From assembly GCA_006937955.1 (NCBI GenBank), contig SSNP01000005.1, forward strand, positions 1,373,947-1,437,946: a DNA stretch of 64,000 nt, in the 5' to 3' direction. The notes below the pieces were generated by a model. That model did not search any database and was not told the origin of the DNA. It saw only the letters and a program-made list of their open reading frames with translations. Both the position numbers and the translations under genes were made by a program. Source of the DNA: Pachypanchax playfairii (lineage: Eukaryota; Chordata; Actinopteri; Cyprinodontiformes; Aplocheilidae). Positions 23,041 to 36,901 of this stretch are shown piece after piece (within the stretch, counting starts at the first letter, position 1; every line of letters begins with the position of its first letter).

Positions 23041-25604
23041 GAGTCTGCGTGTGTGTTTGTTACACACACTGTAGACGTATATGTAAAAATGCAACTAAGC
23101 TGTGAATAGAAGACGTTCAGAGAGAGTTGGTGCAACAGTTGAGGTTATTAATAAATCTTTTCTTTAACCTTCAAACGTTGTGATGGAGGTTGTTTATATT
23201 TACTTGCTGGAACAGAAATAGTGAAGTTAAATTGTATAAATGTCACAATAAAATATTTGACTTTTTTTTTTAGCCAATTATAAGATTTGACATAATTTGT
23301 TGATATTTTTCACAGCAGTTTGGTCAGTTTGGTTATTTCAGTGTGGTAGTCTTTCACTACATTAGAGTCAACTTGTTGGAAATTTTCAGCATAATTTACT
23401 TATTATGAATTTATATTTAAAAGATTAGTTCATATTTATTTTATTAATGAAAATGTGTACACAGATTTCATTCTGCTTCAGCAGAACAGTTGTGTGTTCG
23501 TCCCTTTCTTTTGTTAACATTTATAATAAATGTTATTTTGAGTAGCAGAAACTTAATAAATAAAAATAAAATTCTGGATGACATTAAAAGGCACCAAGTG
23601 TAAAAAATAACTCTTTAGTAAATAAGAAAAGGTTATTTAACGTGCGATAATGGGACAGAGGAGAATAAGGAAGCAATAAAGAGAAGTAAAAATGTCAGAA
23701 TGAAACAGAGAAGCTGAGATAGTGATTACAGAGTAGCTGAGTGAAAAACGGCAGGAGAAGAGAAGAGAGATGGAACTACAGAGGACATGGAGGGAGCAGC
23801 TGAGGGAGGAAAAGACGAGAGAAAGCTGATCAATAGGTAGAAATGAGCAGAGAGAGATGTGGTGTGATCGGATGGATGAAGATGAATAAAATGAAAGATG
23901 GAAAGGGAACACGGAGGAGGAGAAAAATGGAGGATGAGAGCGACTTCTGGCAGATTTTGGCTCATGCTTCGTCCTCTTGCTGAGCAGCTGGACTTCATTA
24001 GTGGCTGGTGTTAATTACTGGAACTGGACACTCACACAAAAACACACAGAGTGCAGCTTCAACTCACAATAACACCTATATACGCACATGTGCACACACA
24101 CTCACACAGCCTGTGATTCAGGGTCACCTTGCTAGCCTTGTTTGAACCAGCAGAGAGAAGCGGAGATGGTGCCAGACAGAAAAAGTGAATACGATGCAGC
24201 TCACACACACAAACCAGGCAGCTGTGGGACTTTTATGGTGTCAGTTGTGTGTTTGAGAAGTTGGGAAGTAAGTAGATGATAACAGTTTACAATCAAACAA
24301 ACATGGAGCACATAAAGCTTTAAAAACAGGAACAGTAGAAAACCAAGGAGACAAAACTGGGTTGTGATTTGTAAAAATGTGCATCATTTAGTTTTTTGCT
24401 AAATCCTGAAAACTTAAAGCTGAATCCACCAAAGTGAATAAAAATAGAACAGATATTAGAGAAGTTGCTGATTTACCCGATTCCAACTGTAAAATCATTA
24501 AAATCCCGTCTTTGTGCATATATGCATAAATCATGACAATAGTGTCTAACAAAACAAACTGTGATGTCACACAGCAGCTGATTTCTTGCTGTTGAGGCAA
24601 AAAAAACGAAATAAATCCCGTCCAAGCAGAGCAAATGACTTGCAGCTGAGACAAGGATGAAAGAAGCGTGTGTACGTTAGAGTTCATTCAGAAATATCTG
24701 CATAATAAATCACTGTAATAAAATCTGCATGAATCAGTGTTTTCTGCATCTTTCAGGAACGAGTGACTCGCTCTGCCGTGTACACCGAGTCATTTTCCTG
24801 TAAATTTTACAGCCCACGTTTGTGATGTTGAGTTTGTTGAAGTGCACAAATTCATGTTGGTGTAGCAGAAGATGTCAGACCTTAAATGTGTCAGTTTGGT
24901 CTCGGTGATGTTTTGCGTGTTTGTACAGGCATCTTCAATCAGAAAGATATTCAGACTGATAGAAATGGAATTTGTTCTTCCTCTCAGGATTAGCAAATAA
25001 ACTGTGATTGATGAACACTATCGTTGTCAATCAGGTTGAATTTAAGTTTGAAGGTTTTTGTATTGATTTAATCTGTCTTTGTGTCTGGAAGTAGACCAGA
25101 AATGGTGAAGACCTCCTTTTGCCTTCAGAACTGTATGGAGTAAGATTACTGTTGTGTATTAATCATCAACAGTTTGTGCATAACTAGCAATTTATAGACT
25201 TTTGTTTTTACCAAATTACAAACATGTTGAGTTGCTGTTCTCTGTGAAATACAACTTCAAAAGTTACAAGTCCAAGTATTAAAAATAAAGTCCAGATTTA
25301 CAGTTGTGGTTTCTCCTTTCTGAACACAACAAGCAGTGTGAGGTTGTTTATATGAATCTGTCCTTTCAGAATACAGACTGAAAACTGACGGGGTCACAGG
25401 ATTATTAATGGAGCTCAGATACATTGATGTCACTAGTCTGAGACGACTAAACAAAAACAGAACAAAATCAGCTGATGTTGAGCAGTTTGTTATATATAGT
25501 TTGTTTACGTCGACAACAATATTAATTATTAATCTGTTTTTTGATCAGTCATCTTGAAAGGACACATATATACTACTGACAACTAAAACACTTTATGTGT
25601 TGGA

Positions 25605-25998
25605 CTGTTTCAGGGACGTCTCTGTCTGGTCCGGTAAACCTGGACCTCTATTGCTGCTATGATTAGTGTCTCTGTGGGGTCCTTCAGTCCAGAGTCCTCT
25701 AGTTACTGGTAGGACTTGTTAACATCAGCCATGTCTTCGTTCTGCTGGTGGTACATGTCCTGAAGGGTTTAATGTATCTGCAGATGTTCCAGGATCTTTG
25801 TTGTTTCATCCTGTTTAGTGACCCTGATGCTCACTAGTCCTCGACCTCCCTCCTTTCTACCCTAGTCTACTAGGGTTCTGGACTTGGACTGGAACCCTCC
25901 ATGGGTTTGTGAGGAGCTTCTTATCTTGATATCAGTGGCTTTCATCTCGTCCTTGTGCCAGAACATTATACCAGCAGGATATCTGATAACTGGCAGGA
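25605..25998 (-). mobile_element. Decayed non-LTR retrotransposon fragment (RT C-terminal region)
   Basis: Read on the minus strand, pieces of a retroelement ORF can be followed across frame breaks: YPAGIMFWHKDEMKATDIK, then KLLT, then HGGFQSKSRTL, a stop, and GRKEGGRGLVSIRVT followed by QDETTKI. The combination ATDIK..KLLT..HGGF.P.S..L....KEGGRGLVS is one I know from reverse-transcriptase polyproteins of non-LTR elements in fish and invertebrates. At least two frameshifts and two stops show it is dead. The clade is not assigned. Confidence 0.65.
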
Positions 25999-27648
25999 TA
26001 TACATATTGATGTATATATATTTCAGAAAAACAAATCATAGTTTGTCATCGTGAATAAAATTGAGCTCCAAAATGATGTTTCAGCTAGAGTCCAGCTTCA
26101 AGAACGAGCAAAAGAAGATGGTTTTTAAAACAGGCAACAGCACAGCATGAGGTGGGAAACTGAGCCAGGCTGCAAGAGGTTGAAGGATTTTTTCTTTCTT
26201 TTTTTGGCTCTTAAATACACAACAGAAGAAGAAGGAGTAAGTATGAGGAGAAACGATGGTACAGCTATGTAGACTGTCACACTCATCTAATGTTGTTAAA
26301 CAGGCGTCAACCAGGCTGTTTACTTTGAGGAAGTACAGAGTCCTTCTGAAAAAGTTATATACATAAATAAATTAATGTATTTCTGTTTATGTGACTTCCC
26401 AGGGTGCTTTGCTCTGACATCTTTGAGTGAAGGAAGTGATAAAGCCAAATGTAAAGATGGACCATGTTACTTTCTGCTTTTGTTTTTATTTTTTGTTAGA
26501 TTTCTTCATTTTTCCTGCCTTCATTCCTCTCAACATGCTTATATATGTGTTTTTATGTGATCAATTTTATTTACAGAATGTGACTTTTTTTTTTATCTCA
26601 CTTGTTAAAAAAGGTAGAATTTTAGACTAGCTCCTCCCATGACTCAACATAATCACCACAATATTAACCAAAATGGAAAAATAACGTCTTATTTACGCCT
26701 CTCCTAAACAAACATAGAGTTTCTCAGAATATCAATAAATTACACTAAAATCTTTGATAATTTAGATTTTAGATCTTTCATTTTACATTTTGATGTCATT
26801 ATTAAAATTATTCCATAACATGGTTCCCAAAACAGAAACACTGTATTTGTCAGTTCTCACTTAACATATATTTAAAGATACACGCCCCTTCTAAATGATA
26901 TTTACCTTCTAAATGATATTTACCTTCTTAATACTGAATATTGAATATTAAAGACAATTTAGAAGTCTTTTATTTTCAGTTCTAAGAAGAATTTTAATGA
27001 ACAGGATATTATTATTCCCATTGCTTTTTTCAAGTTTAATTATTACATCTATATTTGTTTTTAAATCATCTCTAATCTCACCACAATAGGACACACATGG
27101 TGTTAGAAGAAAGCAGTATAACTTTTCAGAGCAGCTGCGTATCAAACTGATGTTACATACATGCACATTGTACATTAGAAAACATCTCAGATGCAGCTCT
27201 CTGTTAGCAGGTCAGGCTGTTATCTGCATATTGAACCAAGATCTGCTGTTTAGTTTAAATAAGATGAGAATGTTTCTGGAACCTTGTCTGTTTTATTCCT
27301 CTCATTTCTCTCTCCCTTTGTTGTCTCCTCGATCGTCTCCTTCTTTCCTCTGCAACCTCTCCTCACTTTCTCATGTTTCTGTCCCTCCTCATCCTTGTAT
27401 CTCTCCTGGATGAGAGATGCTCATTTGTATCTGAGCCAACCTGCTAATGGTGGATGGCAAGAAACAAGATCTGTCATGCCAGATATCCACACATGCACGC
27501 TGTATTTGTATGAACAAACATAAACATCCATCTGGAAATAAGCAGACTGAGATATTTTCTCATTCAGCAGCACATTCCCACATATGCACACATGGTCATG
27601 CATAGATATATGACACATTCACATTAATGCATTCACGTAAAACTCTGC

Positions 27649-27960
27649 ATGATCCCTGCTGCATTGCTCTTGGTGCTGGGCTTCATCTCTGCTCTGTGCC
27701 GTGCCTCCTCCTCCTCTTCGTCCTCCTCCCCCACCACCTCCTTCTCCCAGTACATCTGGCACGCTCAGCTGCTGAGGAGCGCCATAATTATCCCGCCGGA
27801 GACGCACATACTTGCACATGCATACACAAGGCTGCATGCACTCTTTGACGAAAGCTCACACACACTCGTATTCGGCGATCCGCGCCGCTCCCTGCTGCTC
27901 TTCGTCACTACCGGGGCTTCATTAGAGTGTGTGCAGGGTGTTTATGTGTGTGTGCGTTGA
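27649..27960 (+). other. 103-codon open frame in a GC-rich patch, probably not a gene
   Basis: The frame starts MIPAALLLVLGFISALCRA, which looks like a signal peptide, followed by an eight-Ser run and no recognisable domain; it ends in a codon stop inside a TG-rich stretch. The DNA is GC-richer than its neighbours and contains AGCGCCATAATTATCCCGCC, which looks more like a regulatory patch. No splice sites, family similarity or poly(A) context support coding. Confidence 0.15.
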
Positions 27961-29059
27961 TGCATGGTACTTTTGGATGCCATCCAGATGTTTTTTCTTT
28001 ATAGTTGAAGAGCCGGGCGTGTCCTAGATGCAACTGCCCTGCACTATGTTTTAAACTTTTTTTGCTTGTCCTACATACAATGTAATTTTTTTTCTCCAGC
28101 TGTTTCCATCAGCGTCCAGTCTAATTAAGCTGTTCTGCAGCTGACAGCTAGTGGACAGCAGACAGGATCTGTGTTTGATGCAGAACAGCATCAGCAACAT
28201 TTACTGGAACGTTAGTTTGGTTCTGTTCCAGTGAAAAGGGAGGAAGAGCAGCACGTTTGCACAGTCACTGATGATACGAGGTCACATGTCAGATAAAAGA
28301 GACATAGATCATTATTGACCAAGCGAACATTTTCTTACTCCATCAATGGAGATTCTGAATAATAATGTATCAGAATATTTCTCTGGGAACCAACGACTAA
28401 CAGATTTGTAGCCAACAGTCTGGATCTCAGTCTGACTGAAGAGTTTGGGTGGTAACTGAACTGAATGCTTCATTAAAAGGTTCCATCCTACAGAACTGAT
28501 CCGTCAGCTGATTTCTGAGAACATCTGTAAACATCCTAATATTTCCTTATGATGGAGTGAATCAGTATAGTTTCTTTGCTTGATTTAAGAACGATTAATC
28601 ACAAAACATTCATTTATTTGGTCCATATGTTACAAAATAAACCAGTTTCTGGTTGATGTATAAACTGAAAGAACAAAAGAGTTTTAGCATTCTAATAAAC
28701 CACATTAGATTATATTGAAAATGAAACAATTGCTACCTGTGATTTCTCTTTCTGCTGTAACAGCTGTTTTTAGTCCGTCTCTTGTCACATCATAATTACT
28801 GTTCTGTATAGGTGAAGGAGAGGCTGAGGTCGGAGCGCCGCTGTGTCGGGCAGTCGGGTTTGTGTGTTTGTGAGTGTATGACAGGAAAAGACAGAGTGTG
28901 AATGAGTGAGTTCAGTGTGATTGGCAGTAATTGTGTGTACTGTAATTGTGCGTGAGTGTGTGTATTTATAGCGTGATTGGCATTTGGTGTGTTAGTGTGT
29001 GGGTTTAGGCTTGTGAATGCTGTGTGTCAGCCCTCTGTTGCTGCTCGGTGTGGTATGGC

Positions 29060-29265
29060 AGGTTTGATTCCCAGTGCCACTTTGTGTCAGACTTACCACA
29101 GAGCCAAAAGCAATTGAGCTTTGTGAAAAGGCTCTGGAAACGCCTCCCACTATTCCACTTTCAATCCGAGCTTTTAGTGCCACAGGAAGTGTGGAATAAA
29201 GCACCTGCATCAGTCACATGGACTGCTGCTAAAGACCAGGCAGGTGACACGCTTTGACTATGTAC
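29060..29265. promoter_or_regulatory. Candidate conserved non-coding element
   Basis: About 200 bp of balanced, non-repetitive sequence (for example GTGCCACTTTGTGTCAGAC, AGCAATTGAGCTTTGTG, CCAGGCAGGTGACACGC) in an otherwise AT-rich region. It contains a CAGGTG E-box and a CAATTG core. The inference is from texture only. Confidence 0.25.
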
Positions 29266-31350
29266 GTGTCACTGAGACAATTGAGCCGGCTGATTGCTGG
29301 ATTTCTTCAGAAACTTTATCCAGTTTGCCTCTTTTACTTGTTTATAAATGACTGTGCTGCACTTTTAAAAACTGTGGTCATGATTAAGTTACAAAAAAAT
29401 AATCTTTTAGAGTTCTTTTATTAAAATGGAATTTGTTTGCAAAATTAAACTTTTTCACAGCAGATTTATGATTTGAATAGAACAAAAAGCACAGGAGTGT
29501 TACTGCGGGCTGCGTTCCAGTTCAGGAAGCTGTGCTGCTGCACATGTCCATCAGATTATGCGTAGGAGCTGAAATGGAATGTGGCCTCAGTTTGTGCTTA
29601 TATTTAAAGTCAAATTACATTAGTGAAACTGTAATCTTCAAACGTTGTGCAAAGAAAGAACACAATAATTTTTGATGCAATTCGGCATCACTTTACTTAA
29701 TGTGACAGCTTAATGTTTCAACTGTAATTGGATGTTATTGCATAGTACAGATTTCTGCTGATTTTCTTGTTCTTGTAAATAATATATATTGATCTAACAG
29801 CGATGAAATTAAATTAAATGGAAAGAAACATCTTGTTTTGAGTTTCTGGTTTGAACAGGACAGAAGAGAAATCTGGAGCTGCTGACAGACAATGTAAAGC
29901 TGCATTAGTTCTTCAGACTGGAATCACAGCAAGTTTCACTTTTATTCTTAAATTAGTCTTTAGAGGTAAAACCTGCAGCACATCTGGTAAACTTAACAGA
30001 TATCAGATAATATCATTAAACAATCACATCAACAGTATCTTCAGTTTCTCAGTTTTTCAGCTGGAAACTAACCGTTTTTTCTAAATCTTCTACTCACACA
30101 AATGAAAACCAGAATGTTTCATGTTGTCTGTATTGATTCTTCTATATGGAGGTTAAAAGTGAAATCCTAACTCACATAATAAGAAGCAGTGGGGCTGCTT
30201 GAATAATCAGGTGTAGTTGGCTTCTGTTCTTCTGTCATCTTCATCTTTAATCCCTGCAGCTCTCTCCTACACTCCATCATCATGCTCGACTCCACCCCCC
30301 TCACCCACCCACCCTCTCTCCTCATTGTCTGTCCACCCCCCCTGAGGTAACAGGTTTACCCTCGAGATTTTCTGGAGCCCCCCCCCCTCTTGTACACACA
30401 GTGCTTGGGGCCTCGGTAGAAGTGTAATTTCCCCAGTGTTCTCCCTAACCTGGAATATCTGACACTGTGACACCAAAAAAAGGGAAAAGGAATCTCTGTG
30501 TCTGTATACCCATGAGTGCAAAGTAAGATGTGAAATTTTGCAAAAGGGGAGAGGTCTTATGGTTCAAAGGGGTTTTCAGTTTGTTATTTTTGTCTTTGTG
30601 AGCCTTTGCAAGAACCGTCTGGTGTTCAAAACCAGGTCAAACAGAACCAGTCCAGACTCGGGGCTAAATCACAGATACTTTTATGTTTAACACAAGGTCA
30701 AACGGAATAAGGTTTAGTTCACTGACCGTTTAAATGCACCTGTCTTTACCTGCAAGATGAAAAAATATATATCTGGACAAAAAAACTGACTAAACATCAA
30801 AATTCTCAAGGTTTAAAAGGTAACAGAGACTTTTCTTGCAGTTTTAAGACTTTGGGGACTTTTTGTAGAGAGATTTCAGTTGTAACTCGATCTAATTAAA
30901 GCTGTTATCTGTCATCAGGAACAGTCTGAGACGTCCTGGTCAGAACTGTAAAAAATAAAATTGACACTATTTGCAGCACAAAAAACTGGAAAAACATCCC
31001 AAAAGATGTTTGAACACATGATGGTCTTCATAAAGAAAAAACTTCTTATCATGAACTTATAGTTGGTGCTTTTTTCCAGACATGAAATAACCTCCATCAA
31101 GTCTTTTATTTTCCATTCTTTATTATTCTTCTGGTATGTTTGTGTCTTACTTCGTGTCAGTCTGTCCACTCATCACTGTAATGGCTGCAGACTCTGCCCC
31201 CCCCCTTGATTAAATTTAGCACAAATGGCTGTTTGGATCAATAGCTTCCCACAAGCAATATTTGGTATCAATGCATGTCCTCCTCATTACCACAGCATGC
31301 CTTCTCCATGGATCTGAATTATTCAGACACACACGCATAAATATGCCACA

Positions 31351-31678
31351 GTACACACACACACACGCACACACACACACACACACACACAAGTGTGTTT
31401 TGGTATCCTTATGGGGACCGTCCATTGACTTCCATTGATTTTAGTAACTAGATTTATACCTAACCCAAACCCTTTTACTAACCTTAACCATTACTGATCT
31501 ATAACTAACCCTAAGACTAACTAAAACTCTATTCACACCATACCTATACACCTAACCCCTAACCCTAAAAAGGGGATTCCCCCCCATGGGGACCAGGCTT
31601 CGGTCCCCACAAGAACCCTCGGACCCCAGAAAGATAGTAAAAGTCAGGAAACGGGTCCCCAGGAGGTCAGAAATACAA

Positions 31679-31718
<40 letters not shown>

Positions 31719-32004
31719 GTGTGTTTTGGTATCCTTATGGGGACCGTCCATTGACTTCCATTGATTTTAGTAACTAGATTTATACCTAACCCAAACCCTT
31801 TTACTAACCTTAACCATTACTGATCTATAACTAACCCTAAGACTAACTAAAACTCTATTCACACCATACCTATACACCTAACCCCTAACCCTAAAAAGGG
31901 GATTCCCCCCCATGGGGACCAGGCTTCGGTCCCCACAAGAACCCTCGGACCCCAGAAAGATAGTAAAAGTCAGGAAACGGGTCCCCAGGAGGTCAGAAAT
32001 ACAA

Positions 32005-32085
<81 letters not shown>
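31351..32085 (-). repeat. Two tandem copies of the GT-flanked TTAGGG-like repeat, with (CA)n tracts
   Basis: Layout: (CA)n, copy at 31391-31680, (CA)n to 31716, copy at 31717-32006, (CA)n 32008-32085. The two copies read identically, with a period of 326 bp. On the minus strand each unit begins GGTTTGTATTTCTGACCTCC and ends CCAAAACACACTT. Inside are GGGGACC hairpin arms (for example GGTCCCC/GGGGACC) and degenerate telomere-like stretches (ttagggttaggggttagg). No protein is encoded; Asp/His/Val-rich frames are repeat artefacts. Confidence 0.9.
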
Positions 32086-32088
<3 letters not shown>

Positions 32089-32790
32089 TCTGAGTTTTTC
32101 TTTCTATCTCAGCTTTATTTTTCCTGTTTTCTCGTTCCACTTCCCGTTAACTCGGATGAGAAAAGATCCCGATCAGGCCTTCCTGCTCTCACAGTGTTCT
32201 AACTATAATGTTCTTAAAATGATCATAACATTTAAAAATTTGGTCATGTTATAGTTATTTCCTACTTAATGTTGTAAGCTAATGTCTAGAAATTGATTTT
32301 AAATTTTAATGATGTGCTTTTTTGTGTGTTGATGTATGGGGTCCCGATAGTCCAATCATGTCTGCTCTGCATGAGGAAATAAACATGAGCCGAGTGTTAA
32401 TTTTAGAATACATAGAAAAACCAGTGTAACCATTTCTCTACAAACCTTTCCCTGCACCTGTTGACTCACCATAAAAAACCACATGGACCAACAGATGTGA
32501 TGCTCTGCATGGAGCTACGTTTCACTTGTTTTCCTTGTTAGAATGAATTCAAATCTTCACCGGCATCTTCTACCAGTTGTTTTCCATTTGACTTATATTC
32601 GATTTTCAGTAGTTTTTTTGATAAGTTTATTTAAATCTTCTAAAAGAAAGTGTATCTACATTTCTATATGCATTCATATACAGTACAAAAAAATTATATA
32701 GGAGTTTTTTTCATGCTTCATCATAAATTAAATGTCCAAGTATACGAGGTTTTGTGCCAAACTGCCATAAAATCTTCTGTTAACTCAGGC

Positions 32791-33020
32791 ATCATATATT
32801 GCTATAATATATTGTCCATCATCAGCTCTTGCTATAGTGAACTGTCCATCATCAGCTGTTGCTATGGTAAACTGTCCATCATCAGCTGTTGCTATGGTAA
32901 ACTGTCCATCATCAGCTGTTGCTATAGTAAACTGTCCATCATCAGCTGTTGCTATAGTAAACTGTCCATCATCAGCTGTTGCTATAGTAAACTGTCCATC
33001 ATCAGCTGTTGCTATGGGAA
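32791..33020. repeat. 30-bp minisatellite, about 7.7 units
   Basis: Six full units of 30 bp start at 32821, 32851, 32881, 32911, 32941 and 32971. A degenerate unit precedes them and a 20-bp partial unit follows at 33001. Units differ mainly at gctatgg versus gctatag. Because 30 is divisible by three, all frames stay open and give decapeptide repeats on both strands, which are not evidence of coding. Each unit contains GTTGCTAT(G/A)GTAAA, one mismatch from an RFX X-box. Confidence 0.95.
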
Positions 33021-34189
33021 AGAGCGTCTCAGTATTTGTTGTTAGGCCATACTGTTCATTCATGATTGTTATATTGGTACAATGTTGAACAGGTAAGCTG
33101 TCGTTACCATGGTACTCCATCAATCATTGGTTGTTGCTATGGTAAATGGTCTCTTGTCCATTAGGGAAGTCTAAGTTTTATCTTTTTAGTATGTGAAGCA
33201 GCACTGAGACTTTATTCGGAAGCTGAGTTCAGATGAGATATCTGCATGTGTGTGTGTGTGTATGTGGGGGGGGTGTGCGCGTGTTACTGTGTAGGTGGTG
33301 GGGGGCACTGTGCCCTGAGGCACTCAGTGCTTAGCGGTGGGCTAACGGTGCACAGAGCAATCCTCATCCTCACCCTGATCGATGTGGTGTGTAGCTCACG
33401 TAACTAAATGTGTGCGCGTGTGTGTGTGTATCTCGTTAGCAGGAAGCTGCAGAGAGTCCAGGGACCCCCTGCATTCCCAGCCCAGGGACACACAGAGGTC
33501 CCAGCACCTGGACCAAACACGCACAAATACACATTCCCACAAACAGAACAAATTCACACACATTCACTCCTTCTCATTTTCCATGTCACTCTCCTACACA
33601 CTCTGAGCCTGACTCGCAGACTCACACAGCATGCATACAGAATGAGTACACACAGCGGTCCCAGTGCGCTGCAGTAGCACTGAGCTTAACAGACACAGCC
33701 TGCAACACAAACACATTCAGGGAAGACAATGCTTCCAGGTGTTTTCACTGTGGAGAAACAATAAGAAATGCAACTTAAATAGTTAAGATGAAAACAATTA
33801 AAAAATAAAAATATGTAGATGTTTTTTCTATTTACACAGACTCTGTTTACCTGTGAATTGGAATGTTTAAGGTCTTTATTCAGCATTGTTTCTGTTCACC
33901 TTCTCAGTAACTACCACAATCAGATTTTAGCACCTTTTGTCAAACAGAAAACAGGAAAGATCTTTCCAACTGTGTGTATGACTGGGTCAGAGGACTCACC
34001 AGATGGAGCATGAAAACGGTCATGTGGAAAGATATGGTGGGTGCAAAAGGCCTCTGTGTGCACGTGTGCACGGATGTGTGTATTTAATGGATGTGTGTAT
34101 TAAAAAGAAGTTCTGGTGTTCAAACATCCGAGAGTGTGAAAGAGGTCTATCTCACTGTCAAGGACACCTTTAATTACAACAGCAGGGAT

Positions 34190-34620
<431 letters not shown>

Positions 34621-35007
34621 ACAACAGAAATGAGCCGTTGTTGTTGATCAAATGTCACTTTCTGTAACAGCATCACATTAACTACTGTAACTATTTTATA
34701 TTAATACTCATCATAACGTTGTTCTGTAAGAGTTCAGAGTGAAAACACGTGTTAAAGAAAGCAGCTTTCTGATCTCTGACGTGCAGATGGTAGAGCGTTT
34801 ATTTCAGCTCCTCTCAGACTTCATGGCAGCCGTTCACCTCCTGACAGTCTGGAACAGAAATTACATTCTAATATCTTATTTAGTGAATAAAAAGATTTTT
34901 TCATCATGTCTGAAATCTTTTAATTTGTGAAAGGTGCTTGATATCCAGGGGAATAACACTGTGTAATGTATTGGATTTAAATAAATATTATTTCTTTGTT
35001 TTTAAAG

Positions 35008-35205
35008 TACAACTCCAAACATGAAGAGTTGGGATGCTGCATGAAGCATAAATTAAAACACCAAAATTAAAATGAAGTAATATTCATTATTAAATAATTA
35101 AATATCTCACTTTTAAATTCTGACATGTTGTTTATGTTCTACTTCATTTATTTGATTTTGTTTTTTACATTTGACTCAACATCCCAACGTTAGTGTTTAA
35201 CTTAA
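35008..35205. mobile_element. MITE-like remnant with imperfect inverted ends
   Basis: The left part caactccaaacatgaagagt followed by tgggatgctg is mirrored at the right (aacatcccaacg, preceded by a T-rich arm with attttgttttttacattt). The pattern of a GTTGGGATG core followed by AT-rich sequence resembling 'aaataaaaac' is familiar from a non-autonomous DNA transposon abundant in fish. I cannot name it, and the arms are diverged. Confidence 0.45.
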
Positions 35206-35238
35206 ATAAATATAATATATCCCATAAATTGATGAAGG

Positions 35239-35252
35239 GTTGCCATGGTAAC
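35239..35252. promoter_or_regulatory. Perfect RFX X-box palindrome
   Basis: GTTGCCATGGTAAC matches the X-box consensus GTHNYYATRRNAAC at every position. RFX factors drive ciliary genes through such sites, usually near promoters. Here it is in or behind a transposon remnant in the long intron, so function is unproven. Confidence 0.4.
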
Positions 35253-35902
35253 ATGTTTCCAGTGATGTGTACATGCAGAAAGGGATGAAACTTGGTTCTG
35301 TCTTTAATCTTATAATCTTAAAATAAAATTTTAGTGTTAACACGCAATTTGTTTAAAAATTCTGAGAGTAAATAATTTTAGGGAACAAAAAGAAAACATA
35401 GCTAAATATTAATCTAAAATCTTTTGGAGATTATCAGTTTTCACAGCCATCAACTTAAATGTATTTATCACTGATAAAAAAGATTCTAAACTGAAGTGGA
35501 ACTAAATTCAGAAACTTAATTAGACCTCAATCATTACTAAAAATAATATTCCAGATTATAAAAACAGGACGAACAGAAACAGGTGAGAAGACACTGAAAA
35601 GCACAGATGGAACATGGTTTTCTCTTGTTCTGTTTCCTGTATTTCAGGTAATAAAACATTTTTAGTGTGTGTGTCATCTGGTTTAAACATCCAGTGTGAA
35701 TTAACATCTCATCCACTTCAGACATGTTAATTCTCTCTCTTTTTGTCCCTCCCCCTCCTCTCTGCAGGAGGAGCTGGAGGTTGGGGGGTTTAAGAGTTGG
35801 CAGTCCAACTGCTGAAAGGGTGGACACCTATGGGGACCCTCACAGCAGCAGGCGGACACACACACATGCACACACACACTTTATCATAGCCAGAGTCGTG
35901 GG

Positions 35903-36901
<999 letters not shown>

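Larger units (their letters stand above)
20936..25604. other. Long non-coding stretch
   Basis: AT-rich, no gene recognised. It contains a (CTGT)n tract (21126-21173), a (TG)n/(TA)n tract (22660-22706) and an enhancer-like patch (22890-23040). A purine-rich region (about 23640-23960) gives long but low-complexity minus-strand open frames (Ser/Phe/Leu rich). Confidence 0.65.
25999..31350. other. Long non-coding stretch
   Basis: AT-rich, with no supported gene. There is a short direct repeat near 26895-26925 (taaatgatatttaccttc twice). Two patches stand out: a GC-richer segment at 27640-27960 and a mixed-composition patch at 29060-29265 (both annotated). C-runs at 30290-30400 and 31198-31205 give Pro-rich spurious frames. 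Confidence 0.65.

Noticed and set aside
23637..23998. Two overlapping minus-strand Ser/Phe/Leu-rich frames
   Set aside because: Derived from a purine-rich plus strand; low complexity, no domain.
32791..33020. Regular 30-bp repeats as a CRISPR array
   Set aside because: Units are directly adjacent with no unique spacers, in vertebrate DNA; it is a minisatellite.
32650..33123. Long frames on both strands encoding a decapeptide repeat (NCPSSAVAMV / TIATADDGQF)
   Set aside because: Direct product of a 30-bp minisatellite, which keeps all frames open; no start context, splice sites or domain support.
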